This document shows positions 1 to 7,959 of a stretch of DNA of 64,000 bases, piece after piece (within the stretch, counting starts at the first letter, position 1; each line of letters starts with the position of its first letter). The notes below the pieces were generated by a model. The model had not been told where the DNA came from. It did not search any database and saw only the letters and a list, made by a program, of their open reading frames with translations. This stretch comes from Streptomyces sp. NBC_00691 (GTDB lineage: Bacteria; Actinomycetota; Actinomycetes; Streptomycetales; Streptomycetaceae): positions 1 through 64,000 of the forward strand of contig NZ_CP109007.1 in assembly GCF_036226665.1 (NCBI RefSeq), in the 5' to 3' direction. The translations under genes and the position numbers were made by a program.

Positions 1-155
1 TACCCCATCGCTGCGCGATGGGACAGCGAACCCCCGCGCTGCGCGCGGGGGCTGCGCTCCCGCTCCGCGTGAGCGCTGCTGACCGCTGCGCGGTCAGCTC
101 ACCGCCCTGGCTGCGCCAGGGCGGTGACGCCCCGTTCGCTGCGCTTCCGGGGCTG
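1..155. repeat. Telomere: array of terminal palindromes
   Basis: Successive inverted repeats with TGC loops are visible: 4-22 (8 bp stem), 31-51 (9 bp stem), 79-97 (8 bp stem), 99-127 (13 bp stem), plus imperfect ones near 56-77 and 131-155. Order and spacing match the archetypal Streptomyces telomere, in which single-stranded 3' ends fold on such hairpins and are patched by a terminal protein. The usual outermost palindrome, which begins with CCCGCGG, is absent, so the window starts a dozen or so bases inside the physical end. The identification is from remembered family structure, not from an alignment. Confidence 0.9.
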
Positions 156-452
156 CGGGGGTGCTCCGCACTCCCGCAGGGTCCCTCCGCTGCGCTCCGG
201 TCCCCGGGCCGCGCCCGCTGCGCGGGACGGCCAACGGGCCTACGGCCCGGGCAGCGAGAGGGAGGGGGTGCTTCCCTCGGGGAAAAGTTTCCGTGTTTCC
301 GGATCCGGGGCCCATGCCCTCCCCCGGGGAGCCGGTGCGCCTGCATCAGTTGATGCAGCATGTAGCTTTGGCGAAACGGGGCCACACCCCCGGCCCAAGG
401 AGAGGGCGAGACGGCCCGGAGCCTTGGTTCTGGGCCGTCCTTTTCTCTGGAT
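156..452. other. Subtelomeric DNA without a gene
   Basis: GC-rich stretch with further weak CGCTGCGC-type hairpin motifs that fades into ordinary sequence by about 350. Open frames exist on both strands, but their arginine/proline/glycine-rich translations are what palindromic GC-rich DNA gives by chance. No start with a good ribosome site was seen. Confidence 0.6.
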
Positions 453-893
453 TTATCGGAGGAGCGAGAAAGCTTCCATGTATTCCACGTTCCCTTGGGC
501 GGGGATAGGCTCGCCTGTCACCGGGTCAGTTTTGTAGGCGGTTTCGGCTTCTGTCTCTCCGAGGGGGACGGGAACACCGCTGTTGAAGCGCCATGCGTAG
601 ACCTTGTCGGTTTCGCCTTCCCGGATTGTCCGCAGGACCATTCCGGCTGAGTGGGCACCGGTCATGGCGGCGGCGAGAAGGTCGGTGAAGTCGATTGTGT
701 CCTCAAAGCTGGCCCGGATGCGGTCGCCTTCGAATCGGTCGACTTCGAGGATACGGACGGTCGCTGTGCCGAAGAGGGCGGCGACGACGAGGACGGCGTG
801 GTGTTCGCCCAGTCCGGCGCGTTCCAGGAGGCGTTCGACGGTGTCGGCGGCTCGGATGTGGTCGGAGGGGCTGGGCATGACGTGGTAGGCCAC
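453..893 (-). CDS. Hypothetical protein, first gene from the telomere
   Basis: A 146-residue acidic protein of unrecognised family. The GTG at 893 was chosen because an AGAAAGAG stretch lies six bases upstream; an ATG five codons further in is the alternative. The frame is open further upstream, but that part is low-complexity and overlaps the next gene's promoter side. The middle (about residues 35-105) alternates hydrophobic and charged residues as in a compact alpha/beta fold. It lies 107 bases downstream of the DUF3846 gene on the same strand, with a hairpin between them. No signal peptide or membrane segment is evident. Confidence 0.7.
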   Translation of the reverse strand: MAYHVMPSPSDHIRAADTVERLLERAGLGEHHAVLVVAALFGTATVRILEVDRFEGDRIRASFEDTIDFTDLLAAAMTGAHSAGMVLRTIREGETDKVYAWRFNSGVPVPLGETEAETAYKTDPVTGEPIPAQGNVEYMEAFSLLR

Positions 894-961
894 GGTGGGC
901 TCTTTCTGACGGTGGGGTGTCTTGGTGCCGTGGTGGGTGCCACTCCCGCCACGGCGGGGGT

Positions 962-985
962 GGGAGGCGGCGGGTGCCGCCTCCC
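962..985. terminator. Hairpin terminator
   Basis: Ten-base-pair perfect GC stem (GGGAGGCGGC / GCCGCCTCCC) with a GGGT loop, 16 bases past the stop of the DUF3846 gene and ahead of the terminal gene. No U-run, as is usual in Streptomyces. Confidence 0.55.
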
Positions 986-1000
986 GGGGGTGGTTCGGGT

Positions 1001-1402
1001 TTAGCTCTTGGTGCGCTGGAACGGGATCGGGTTGGTGATTTCGGTGAGGACTTCGACCAGTTCCAGGACCTTGTCCTTCGTCAGTCCGAGGGTTTCCCCT
1101 TCGGAATCGGTTCCGCCGGTGAAGAGGGCGTTTCCGAAGTAGAACTGATGGGGGTTTCCGTACCGCGCGTAGATGGCGGTGGCCGGGAGGTTCATCTCCG
1201 GCTTTTCGGCCATGAGGCCTTCGTCGTCGATCCAGAGCGAAAGGTCGGCGGTGATGTCGGCGACGTCGTAGCGGTCGCATTCGATGGTGGCGTACATGAG
1301 GTGCTGTCGGTCGGTGGGGGTGCTGGGCCAGTCGAGGACCTGGAACGCTCCTCCGGGGCGGACGAGCAGGGCGAAGGCGGGTTCCGTGTGCGTCTGGGAC
1401 AT
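1001..1402 (-). CDS. DUF3846 domain protein
   Basis: A 133-residue protein recognised as DUF3846-like from its order of elements: a short beta strand with a proline-glycine turn near residues 15-25, a central stretch on asymmetric NPHQFYFGNALF residues (about 82-93), and an acidic helical end. The family is common on actinobacterial plasmids and phages; no biochemical function is established. The ATG at 1402 is preceded by GGGAGACCC, a good ribosome site. Same strand as the gene nearer the telomere, so possibly co-transcribed in part. Confidence 0.75.
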   Translation of the reverse strand: MSQTHTEPAFALLVRPGGAFQVLDWPSTPTDRQHLMYATIECDRYDVADITADLSLWIDDEGLMAEKPEMNLPATAIYARYGNPHQFYFGNALFTGGTDSEGETLGLTKDKVLELVEVLTEITNPIPFQRTKS

Positions 1403-2225
1403 GGGTCTCCCTCAAGTGGGGTCGGGTGTCTTGGTGTTGGGTCGGTGCCACCCCTCCCCAACAAGAAAACTGTATCAGTTTTTGACGCGCTTTTCGGGGA
1501 GTTCTGCCTTATCCGCGCAGGTCAACCCCTATGAGTGGATGCTGCCGAATCACTGGCGCCGCCGGAACTCGCGGGGTACGCGGGTCGGGGCGCGGTACCG
1601 GTCGCCGCTCCCGGCAGGAGCGCAGCGACGTCGGGGCCCGGGCTCCGCGCAGCGGGGTACGGCAAGGGAGGTGGAGCGCAGCGGCCTCCCGCAGCACGCG
1701 TCAGGCGCGCAGCGCCCGCAGGGGCCGCGCAGCGAGGGAGGGAGCGCAGCGGACTCCCGTGCCCCTGCCGCGTGGCAGGCGGCGGCCGGTGCCGCGCCCC
1801 GACCCGCCTACCCCGCGAGGAAGAGCTTGTAGGCGCGCCCAGGGCTGCGCTGTGTCCGGAGCCTTGCTGCGCCCCTGCTGCGCCCGGGCTGGCTACGTAG
1901 GTGAAAGCCGGAAACATATGTCGACGCATTCTGAGAACGTGCGAACGCCGGCCGCTCGATGGATGTACTCGAGAAGTAAGAGCACTACGGGTCTTCCGGC
2001 ATCGCCGGAGTCGGAGCCCCTTCGCTCGGCCGCTCCGGCGGCCTGCACCCTGCCCAACCATCGGGCCATCGAAAACTCTCTTGCCGCGCTCCGGTCCCGC
2101 GCCCGCTGCCCGTGGAAGCGGCCCAGCCTTCTGCTGACCCCAGGAAGCGGGCAGGCTCGCCGCGGGTCCGGGATACGCAACGTGTAGGTTGACCTGCTAA
2201 AACTCAGAACCGAGGGGTGGGGTAG
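1403..2225. other. Gene-free subtelomeric spacer
   Basis: About 820 bases in which I find no supportable gene. Between 1600 and 1760 the motif GCGCAGCG recurs at least six times, which is the reverse complement of the telomere-loop motif, so this looks like an inverted, degenerate telomere-type array. The open frames here are artefacts of that composition. The last 150 bases carry the promoter side of the small lipoprotein gene. Confidence 0.55.
1570..1817. repeat. Long-armed inverted repeat
   Basis: A 32-base arm at 1570-1601 is repeated inverted at 1786-1817 with about 30 of 32 positions matching by eye. The arms enclose about 185 bases rich in GCGCAGCG. Such a structure could be an old telomere-derived element, a mobile miniature element or a terminator; no coding sequence lies inside. 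Confidence 0.7.
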
Positions 2226-2525
2226 ATGGTGCGACGGAAGAAGCCGGGCAGAAGCAGCGCTAGCTTCCTGGCGCGTGTCGGGGTCGTTGCCGCAGTGGCG
2301 GTGGGCACGGTGGCCTGCTCCGCCGGCACTCCGCCGGAGGAGACGCCCGCGTATCGGGACGGCCGGAAAATGGGCGTCGCGCTGTACGAGGAAGGCGGCT
2401 GGCCGGACGCTAGCCAATCCAAGGCAGAGGACCTGTGCCGCTTCCCCGCTCAGACCGAAGGTCTCGAAGGCGCGGAAGCGGACGACTACATCGCTGGTTG
2501 CGCGGCCGGTCTGCGTGCACACTGA
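2226..2525 (+). CDS. Small putative lipoprotein
   Basis: A 99-residue protein with a basic N-terminus (RRKK), a hydrophobic core at residues 15-29 and a cysteine at about 31 in VGTVACSAG, which fits a lipoprotein signal, although T at -3 is weak for a lipobox. After processing the mature part is about 69 residues, acidic, with two more cysteines (about 72 and 92) that could form a disulfide. GGGGTGGGGT just before ATG supports the start. Probably anchored on the outer face of the membrane. Function unknown; it stands alone between two leftward genes. Confidence 0.7.
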   Translation: MVRRKKPGRSSASFLARVGVVAAVAVGTVACSAGTPPEETPAYRDGRKMGVALYEEGGWPDASQSKAEDLCRFPAQTEGLEGAEADDYIAGCAAGLRAH

Positions 2526-2737
2526 TCGGGCGCCATCGTAGGGCGGCCCGGGCACCCGCGAACGCTGCGCCGAGATGCCGCTGTAGGACACTTCGGGGTC
2601 CAGAGCAAGCACCCAGGCGTTTCCAAAACTCAGCGACATCGCTCTCCCTCGGGACCGTCCGTTCCCACCGCTGAGCAACAAACGTTCTCGAAACTCGTCT
2701 GCGAATCCACCGGGCAGACCCGTCGGGGGCGAGGCGG

Positions 2738-3703
2738 TCAGTTGGTCAGGGCGTTGAGCAGTGTTGTGGGGTCGGGGTGGGTGTGGCCGTCGAGAAGCGG
2801 GGTGGAGGCTGCGGGGTGCCGGCGGCTGTCCGCCGTGTGCCAGCCGGTCTCCTCGTCCCAGACCAGCGCGGCGGCGGGGGCGCCCGCGGCGAGGGGGACG
2901 GCGGCGCGCACGGTGTCGCCGTCGTAGTGGACGGCGGGCGCGGTGGCCGGGTCGGTGAGGCCGGCCGTGCGCAGGGCTTCGACGACTGCGGCGAGGTAGG
3001 GGGCGGCGGCTCGGCCGCGCAGGAGGGTGAGTGCCTGCCGGGTGGCGGTGCGTACCTGTCCGGCGGGGTAGCCGAGTTCAGCGGCGGCCTGTTCGGGGGT
3101 GAGGGCGCGGTGGGTGGTGAGGTGGTCCGCGATGCGTTCGGCGCGCAGGGTGGTCAGTGCGCGTTGGGCGGTGTCCCGGTGCACGCCGAGGGTGTCGGTG
3201 ACGCGGGCCGCCGTGGTGGCGGGGTCGGCGTCGAGGAGCTGCGCGGTGAGGTCGAGGATCTGGTCGCGGGGGATCTGGTCTCCCGCGCGCTTGGGCCGTC
3301 CGCCGGCCGCGGGGCGGGATGCCTGGGTGCGGCGGAGGGCCAGGACGGCGCCGCGGGGCCAGTGCTCGACGCCGCCGACGACGGCCAGGTGCTCGGCGAG
3401 CCGGGCGCGGTAGCTGTTCCAGCTCTCGGTCCTGACCCCGGCCAGTGCGGCGCACTCGCGCCGGTCGAGGAGGTCTTCGTCGTGGTCGGTTCCGGGCAGG
3501 TCGGGAACCGGGTCGCCTGCAAGATGGGCGTCGACCTGGTCCCCGTCGAAGAGCAGGGTCTTGGCGCCGTCGGAGCTGATCGGGGCGGGAAACCCCTTGT
3601 CCTTGTAGGGCTTGAGCTCCTGATAGCGGCGCACGCTCAGTCCCCGCTGCGCGGCGAGATCGGTGAGGGTGCGGACCTTGTCGGCACGGCCGGCGCGAAT
3701 CAC
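2738..3703 (-). CDS. DUF6292-type HTH protein
   Basis: A 321-residue protein. The N-terminus (residues 10-55) resembles a helix-turn-helix that begins with an RGLSVRRYQELK segment. The middle has two further helix-rich DNA-binding-like units (about 160-230), the second containing ELGYPAGQVRTATR. The C-terminus, from about YLAAVVEALR to DGHTHPDP, resembles DUF6292, a domain common in Streptomyces plasmid-borne regulators. A regulatory or plasmid-maintenance role is inferred. ATG at 3703 was taken as start; there is no strong ribosome site. Monocistronic. Confidence 0.7.
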   Translation of the reverse strand: MIRAGRADKVRTLTDLAAQRGLSVRRYQELKPYKDKGFPAPISSDGAKTLLFDGDQVDAHLAGDPVPDLPGTDHDEDLLDRRECAALAGVRTESWNSYRARLAEHLAVVGGVEHWPRGAVLALRRTQASRPAAGGRPKRAGDQIPRDQILDLTAQLLDADPATTAARVTDTLGVHRDTAQRALTTLRAERIADHLTTHRALTPEQAAAELGYPAGQVRTATRQALTLLRGRAAAPYLAAVVEALRTAGLTDPATAPAVHYDGDTVRAAVPLAAGAPAAALVWDEETGWHTADSRRHPAASTPLLDGHTHPDPTTLLNALTN

Positions 3704-4090
3704 AGAAACTCCCAGAAGAGCGGGGTGGAGAAAGCGCGGACGCGAGTCGCAGCCAGCACGTCACCCTGTCAGGAAAACTGTAGCGGTCTTCATGCCGCCC
3801 GACCGTGCTCCTGTAAGGTTCTGCACACACTCCGCGGTCCTCGGACAGCGGGTGTCTTGGAGGCCGGCGCCCGTGCCACCCGCCCCGGCGGACTGAGGGC
3901 GCCGGCCGCTTTCATGCTCGCGTACAAAGCCAGTCCCCGTACCACCCGCTTCGGCGGCAAGGGGGCCGGCCTTTTCTGCGCCCCGGCCCTGACGTGCCGT
4001 CACTGACGCCCGGTCACTGTCACGGAGCCGACATATCGCGCCCCGCCACTGTCACGGAGCCGAGACACCGCGCGCGGCCGTGCGGCGGGA
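3704..4090. other. Spacer with terminator-like repeats
   Basis: Contains the DUF6292 gene's promoter side (3704-3830) and then two related GC-rich units at about 3850-3912 and 3918-3980, each holding TACCACCCGC/TGCCACCCGC followed by a GGCCGGCC-type run. No gene is supportable here. Confidence 0.5.
3862..3907. terminator. Inverted repeat, terminator-like
   Basis: Arms GGCCGGCGCCC (3862-3872) and GGGCGCCGGCC (3897-3907) form an 11 bp stem with a 24-base loop, followed by CTTTC. It could end leftward or rightward transcripts between divergent units. Confidence 0.45.
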
Positions 4091-4645
4091 TCAGCGCCCG
4101 TACGTGCTGCGGCACATCTCCGCTGCGCCCATGGGTGCGTGAATCTTCTGCGCCTGACGGCACAGCTGCCGCATCTGCGGCGCCTGCCCGGTCGTCGGCT
4201 TCCGGCGGGGCGCCGTGGTCTTCTTCGGGCCCTTGGGGGGCTTGGCCGCCTTCCGGGGGGCCGTCCTGGTGGTGCTCCTCTTCGGGGTGCTCTTCGCCGG
4301 GCGCCTGGTCGTCGTCGGCGTAGTCCGGCGGGCGGGCCCGGCAGGGGCGGGCCGTGCGGCCGGGCGTCCCCCCGCAGCGGCGGGCGCGGGCGCGGGGGCG
4401 GTCTTCGCCGGGGGTGCGCCCGACGGGGCGGCGGACGGCCGGGGGTCGGTGGCGTCGAGAGCTTCGCGGGGCGTGGCCGGGGTCGGCTCGGCCGGTGTCG
4501 GAAGCGGGGCCGGCAGTCGGTCGGCGGCGGGCGCGAGGGCGGCGGGCCGGGGCGGCGGGGCGGGGGCCGGGGTGTGGGGGATGGCCACGCACCCGCTCAC
4601 GAGGAGCGCGGCCAGGGCGGCGAGGAGGGTGTGGCGGGGATGCAT
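4091..4645 (-). CDS. Proline/alanine/lysine-rich lipoprotein
   Basis: A 184-residue exported protein. Residues 1-17 are a lipoprotein signal, HTLLAALAALLVSGC, with lipobox VSGC, so the mature protein should be lipid-anchored outside. Residues 20-100 are a Pro/Ala linker, 100-155 a lysine/threonine/arginine-rich basic stretch, and the last 28 residues carry two cysteines (QLCRQAQKI...EMCRSTY) that may form a small folded tip. ATG at 4645 was chosen over an upstream start because it places the signal at the N-terminus and has GGGAG upstream. The basic stalk suggests cell-wall or polyanion contact; this is inference. Confidence 0.75.
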   Translation of the reverse strand: MHPRHTLLAALAALLVSGCVAIPHTPAPAPPPRPAALAPAADRLPAPLPTPAEPTPATPREALDATDPRPSAAPSGAPPAKTAPAPAPAAAGGRPAARPAPAGPARRTTPTTTRRPAKSTPKRSTTRTAPRKAAKPPKGPKKTTAPRRKPTTGQAPQMRQLCRQAQKIHAPMGAAEMCRSTYGR

Positions 4646-4826
4646 GGGTCCACGCTCCCGCAGCGGGAGCACGGCCTGGTGGGGGCGCGGCGCGGATCCA
4701 CCGTGACGAGTGACCGCGCGGCCGGCGCCCCGGAGCGGCGGGGCAGTGCAACGGCGGTGCGCCCGCTGGACGAGGGCGGATCTCACCCGGACGTGTGAGC
4801 CCCGAACGCCCCCGGAGACGGCGAGG

Positions 4827-4847
4827 CCCCCGCCGGAGCGGCGGGGG
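4827..4847. terminator. Hairpin terminator
   Basis: CCCCCGCCG GAG CGGCGGGGG, nine perfect pairs, 39 bases downstream of the stop of the RapZ-like gene. The same hairpin with its flank GGGGGTCTG-CAGGCGGACGGCG recurs at 12930-12965. Confidence 0.65.
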
Positions 4848-4885
4848 TCTGGCAGGCGGACGGCGGGCCGCGCGAGCAGGGCGGG

Positions 4886-5329
4886 TCAGGCGGGGGTGGG
4901 AGAGGTCAGGACGGGGTGGTCGATGTGGTGGTGCTCGATGTCGACGCCGTACGCGCCGCCCCATGCCTCCCAGACGAGGCAGCCGACTGTCTCGGCAGCC
5001 GCGACACTGCGGTGACGGCCGCCCTTGCATGCCACGGTGAGGCGGGCCAGACGGCCCGCGGGCATTTCGTCGGCCAGGGCCCGGAGCTGCACGGCGGTGC
5101 GGTTGATCAGAGTCAGAGCGCCGGGAGTCTTGAGGACGTGGGCGTAGACGTCGTCGTCCAGGCCGGTGCGGAAGCGCATCGTGGGGTCGTCGGCGGGGTT
5201 GCGCACGACGCGGCTGAGGTCGAGGTAGAGGCCGGTGTCGGCGAGGCTCAGGGCGCCGTCGTGGCGGATACCGATGGAGGAGACGACGGCGGCGACCAGG
5301 CCGCGCCCGGGAAGGTGTGTGGTCTGCAT
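4886..5329 (-). CDS. Stand-alone RapZ C-terminal domain protein
   Basis: A 147-residue protein whose residues 99-113, VACKGGRHRSVAAAE, match the GCTGGxHRSV loop of the RapZ C-terminal domain; full-length RapZ is about 285 residues with an N-terminal P-loop kinase half, absent here. The upstream LDLSRVVRNP and FRTGLDD segments also fit RapZ (its DxR-N-P and G-D stretch). In RapZ this half binds RNA and a GlcN6P-like ligand; whether this version does is inferred. Actinobacterial plasmids often carry this short form. The ATG has a GAGGAC ribosome site. Confidence 0.75.
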   Translation of the reverse strand: MQTTHLPGRGLVAAVVSSIGIRHDGALSLADTGLYLDLSRVVRNPADDPTMRFRTGLDDDVYAHVLKTPGALTLINRTAVQLRALADEMPAGRLARLTVACKGGRHRSVAAAETVGCLVWEAWGGAYGVDIEHHHIDHPVLTSPTPA

Positions 5330-5399
5330 GTCCTCTACCCTCGTCCGGCTTCAAGTCCCTTGGAAGGAGTTGCCCGTCTTACCTTCTTCCTGGGCTCGG

Positions 5400-5606
5400 A
5401 CCGGCATTCGTAGGATCGGCGGAGCCCAGGGGCTCTGGGTATGGCTCGTTGCCTGTTGCAGTCGGTATGGCTTAGGCAACTTGGCCGCCCGGAGCCCCGC
5501 GACGACTCGACCACCAATTGGGAATCGCGACTCGATCGCTCCGTAAGACAACGTCGGCGAGGTCGTCTGCGGGACCGGATGTGACGACGAACTGGCGGAG
5601 GGGAAC
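5400..5606 (+). other. Non-coding leader of the IS110 element
   Basis: About 200 bases ahead of the transposase start with no gene. In IS110-family elements the non-coding end next to the transposase start encodes a bridge RNA that specifies target and donor sites. The region here is the right place and size for that, but I could not define its fold or the element's exact ends by eye. Confidence 0.35.
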
Positions 5607-6797
5607 GTGCCCGAAATCTGGGCCGGACTGGACATCGGCAAGAAGCACCACCACGCCGTGGTGATCGACGCCGACGGCAAGCGGCTGCTGTCCCGCCGCG
5701 TCATGAACGACGAGAACGAGCTGCTCCAGCTCATCGCCGATGTCCTGGAGATATCCGGTGACGTGCTGTGGGCCGTGGACATCAACACCGGCATCGCCGC
5801 CCTGGCCACCGGGCTCCTCCTGAACCACGGACAGCCCGTCGCCTACCTCACCGGCCGGACCATCCACCAGGCGTCCACCACCTACCGCGGCGAAGGCAAG
5901 ACCGACGCCCGCGATGCCTTCATCATCGCCGACCAGGCCCGCATCCGCCGCGACGTCAGCATGCTCCGCCCCGGCGACGACATCGCCCTCGACCTGCGGC
6001 TCCTCACCGCCCGGCGCCTGGACGTCGTCCACGACCGCACCCGCCAGATCAACCCCCTGCGCGCCCAGCTCCTGGAGTTCTTCCCCGCGCTCGAACGGGC
6101 CCTGGACCTGACAAAGAAGGGCCCCGTCGTCCTGCTGACCGCCTACCAGACCCCGGCCGCGATCCGCCGCATGGGCATCCGACGGCTGGAGACCTGGCTG
6201 CGCTCCCGCAAGGTTCAAAGGGCCGGCGCGCTCGCGGCCGCAGCCGTAGAAGCCGCCCAGGCCCAGATGACCGCCCTGCGCGGGGAGGAGCTCGGGGCCG
6301 AGCTCGTCGGCCGCCTCGCCCGCTCGGTGGCTGCCCACAACGACGAGGCGGCCGAACTCGACGCCCGGATCGAAGCCCGCTTCCGCCAGCACCGGGACGC
6401 CGAGATCATCCTCAGCATGCCCGGCATGGGACCCACCACCGGCGCCGAGTTCATCGCCGCGACCGGCGGCGACCTCACCGCCTTCGCCAGCCCCGACCGC
6501 CTCGCCGGCTTCGCGGGCCTAGCCTCCGTCCCCTGGGCCTCCGGAAAAGTCAGCGGCAACCTGCGCCGGCCCCGCCGCTACCACCGCGGCCTCCAACGCG
6601 CCCTCTACCTCTCCACCCAGGTCAGCGTGTTCTTCTGCCCCGTCTCGAAGGCGTACTACGACCGGAAGAGGAAGGAGGGCAAGGGGCACAAGCAAGCCGT
6701 CATCGCCCTCGCCCGCCGACGCGTCAACGTCCTCTGGGCCATGATCCGTGACCAGACTCCCTTCCAAGCAGCCCCAGCCCTCGCCCGAGCCGCTTGA
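5607..6797 (+). CDS. IS110-family transposase
   Basis: A 396-residue DEDD transposase/recombinase. The N-terminal RuvC-like fold shows AGLDIGKKHHH (first Asp about residue 9), WAVDINTG (about 55) and KTDARDA (about 100-106) carrying the acidic set. The C-terminal Tnp20 domain (about 260-345) shows MPGMGPTTGAEFIAATGG and FASPDRLAGFAGL, the latter with the family's conserved serine. Full length, so likely active. IS110 elements lack classical inverted repeats, so ends were not assigned. GTG start with GGAGGGGAAC upstream. It sits between the RapZ-like gene and azurin. Confidence 0.92.
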   Translation: MPEIWAGLDIGKKHHHAVVIDADGKRLLSRRVMNDENELLQLIADVLEISGDVLWAVDINTGIAALATGLLLNHGQPVAYLTGRTIHQASTTYRGEGKTDARDAFIIADQARIRRDVSMLRPGDDIALDLRLLTARRLDVVHDRTRQINPLRAQLLEFFPALERALDLTKKGPVVLLTAYQTPAAIRRMGIRRLETWLRSRKVQRAGALAAAAVEAAQAQMTALRGEELGAELVGRLARSVAAHNDEAAELDARIEARFRQHRDAEIILSMPGMGPTTGAEFIAATGGDLTAFASPDRLAGFAGLASVPWASGKVSGNLRRPRRYHRGLQRALYLSTQVSVFFCPVSKAYYDRKRKEGKGHKQAVIALARRRVNVLWAMIRDQTPFQAAPALARAA

Positions 6798-6839
6798 CAG
6801 GAGACGGTGGGCAGTTGCCTGGCATAGCCGGGCATGTGC

Positions 6840-6891
6840 GTTCCGCCGGTCCGGCCGCTTGCCTGGAGACAGGCTCCCGGACCGGCGGAAC
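6840..6891. terminator. Strong bidirectional terminator
   Basis: Perfect 15-base arms (6840-6854 and 6877-6891) with a 22-base loop, between the convergent transposase and azurin genes, only six bases past the azurin stop. Confidence 0.8.
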
Positions 6892-6897
6892 CTGTCG

Positions 6898-7290
6898 TCA
6901 CTTCACTACGACCTTGCCCTTCATCATCGCGACGTGTCCGGGGAAGGTGCAGAAGAAGGAGTAGTCCCCGCCGACCTCCAGCTTGGAGGGGTCGAACGTG
7001 ACGGAGGTTTCTTTCTCCTCCGCTGCGATCATCGCGGTGTGGGCGATGATCGCCGGGTTGTCCTTCTTGAGGTAGTCGTTGTCGAGACCCTGGGACATGC
7101 CCTCCGTGACGATGTTCTGCATGTCGGCCGTCCTGCTGATGACGAGGTTGTGACCCATCACGTTCTTCGCCAGCTCACCGGAGAACGTGAGACGGATCGT
7201 GAACTCCTTACAGCTCCTGTCGATCGTGATCTCCTTGGTGTCGTAGCTCATCTGGTCAGTGGAGTCGACGGTCACCGAGCACTCAGCCAT
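6898..7290 (-). CDS. Azurin, type 1 copper protein, no signal peptide
   Basis: A 130-residue protein that matches proteobacterial azurin end to end from memory: [25 protein letters not shown] and [14 protein letters not shown] are diagnostic. Copper ligands are present: His47, Cys114, His119 and axial Met123 (met-on numbering), as is the Cys4-Cys27 disulfide pair. Azurins carry electrons between periplasmic redox enzymes and normally have a ~20-residue export signal. Here the start methionine abuts the mature sequence (MAECSV), with a strong AAGGAGAGCC ribosome site, so as written it would stay in the cytoplasm. No copper or redox partner genes are adjacent. The family is typical of Proteobacteria, so acquisition by transfer is likely, perhaps helped by the neighbouring IS110. 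Confidence 0.92.
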   Translation of the reverse strand: MAECSVTVDSTDQMSYDTKEITIDRSCKEFTIRLTFSGELAKNVMGHNLVISRTADMQNIVTEGMSQGLDNDYLKKDNPAIIAHTAMIAAEEKETSVTFDPSKLEVGGDYSFFCTFPGHVAMMKGKVVVK

Positions 7291-7306
7291 GGCTCTCCTT
7301 CAAGGT

Positions 7307-7348
7307 GTTGATCCGGGCGTTTTCAATGATCAACAGCCGAACGCCCGG
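7307..7348. promoter_or_regulatory. Nested inverted repeats upstream of azurin
   Basis: CCGGGCGTT (7313-7321) pairs with AACGCCCGG (7340-7348), and GTTGATC (7307-7313) with GATCAAC (7328-7334). They lie 17-58 bases before the azurin start and could be an operator or leader hairpins. They do not resemble the CsoR-type copper operator I know. Confidence 0.4.
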
Positions 7349-7554
7349 GAGGACACGCGCCAGGTCCCTGCTGGCCCAAGAACCCTCCAGGACCTTTGAC
7401 CGGCTTGACGTCGAGATTGGGAAGTTGCCTCCGAGAACGGGCAACGGGCAACGAGACGCACCGTTTCGGCGGGCGCGGTGGCGGTGGCAGCCGGAGGGGT
7501 GCCGGCGGAAGGTCTACGCGGGGGAGGCGTCCGCGGCCGCGCGGGCGGCGGCGG

Positions 7555-7827
7555 TCAGAAGTCGGGCGTGAGCTTCGTGTTCAGGGCCGTCGCCCACGCC
7601 GCCGGGTCGGGGCGGGGGTCGGGCCCCCGGAACACCGCCGCGTCGGCCGTCTCCAGCTCCAGGAGCTGCATGGCGCTCTTGTCCGGGTGGACGGTCGTCG
7701 CGTGGGCGCCGGCCTCCGCAAGGATCTCCGTCATCGGGTCACTCGCCAGGATCACCCGGCCTACTCCCGAGCACCCCTTGCACCGCATCCACGCCACATC
7801 TACGCCGGTCTCGCTGATCGTCTCCAT
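7555..7827 (-). CDS. Small CxxC hypothetical protein
   Basis: A 90-residue acidic protein. Residues 15-23, RCKGCSGVG, form a CxxCxGxG knuckle like one repeat of the DnaJ zinc finger; the rest is a short helix and beta mix with no recognised family. No clear ribosome site precedes the ATG, and the gene is isolated, so the call rests on composition and the motif. Confidence 0.45.
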   Translation of the reverse strand: METISETGVDVAWMRCKGCSGVGRVILASDPMTEILAEAGAHATTVHPDKSAMQLLELETADAAVFRGPDPRPDPAAWATALNTKLTPDF

Positions 7828-7959
7828 GCCGTACGCAACGAGCCTCGCGGCGGTGAAGCACGGCTGGCGGCCACCTATTCACACCACGCTGCCGGACGCG
7901 GGCATGGCGGAGACGGTTGCGTTCAGGAGGCATCACCGCGGTGACGCCTCCTGGTGACG

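Noticed and set aside
18..537. Several rightward and leftward open frames at the very end
   Set aside because: They translate the palindromes into Arg/Gly/Pro/Ala-rich sequence, have no ribosome sites and overlap one another in all frames. The DNA structure explains them.
1284..2187. Long frames across the spacer at 1.3-2.2 kb on both strands
   Set aside because: Low-complexity arginine/alanine translations of GCGCAGCG-rich DNA; no conserved motif, and both strands are open at once.
7307..7348. Copper operator ahead of azurin
   Set aside because: The palindromes do not match the CsoR-type sequence I know from Streptomyces; they were kept only as generic inverted repeats.
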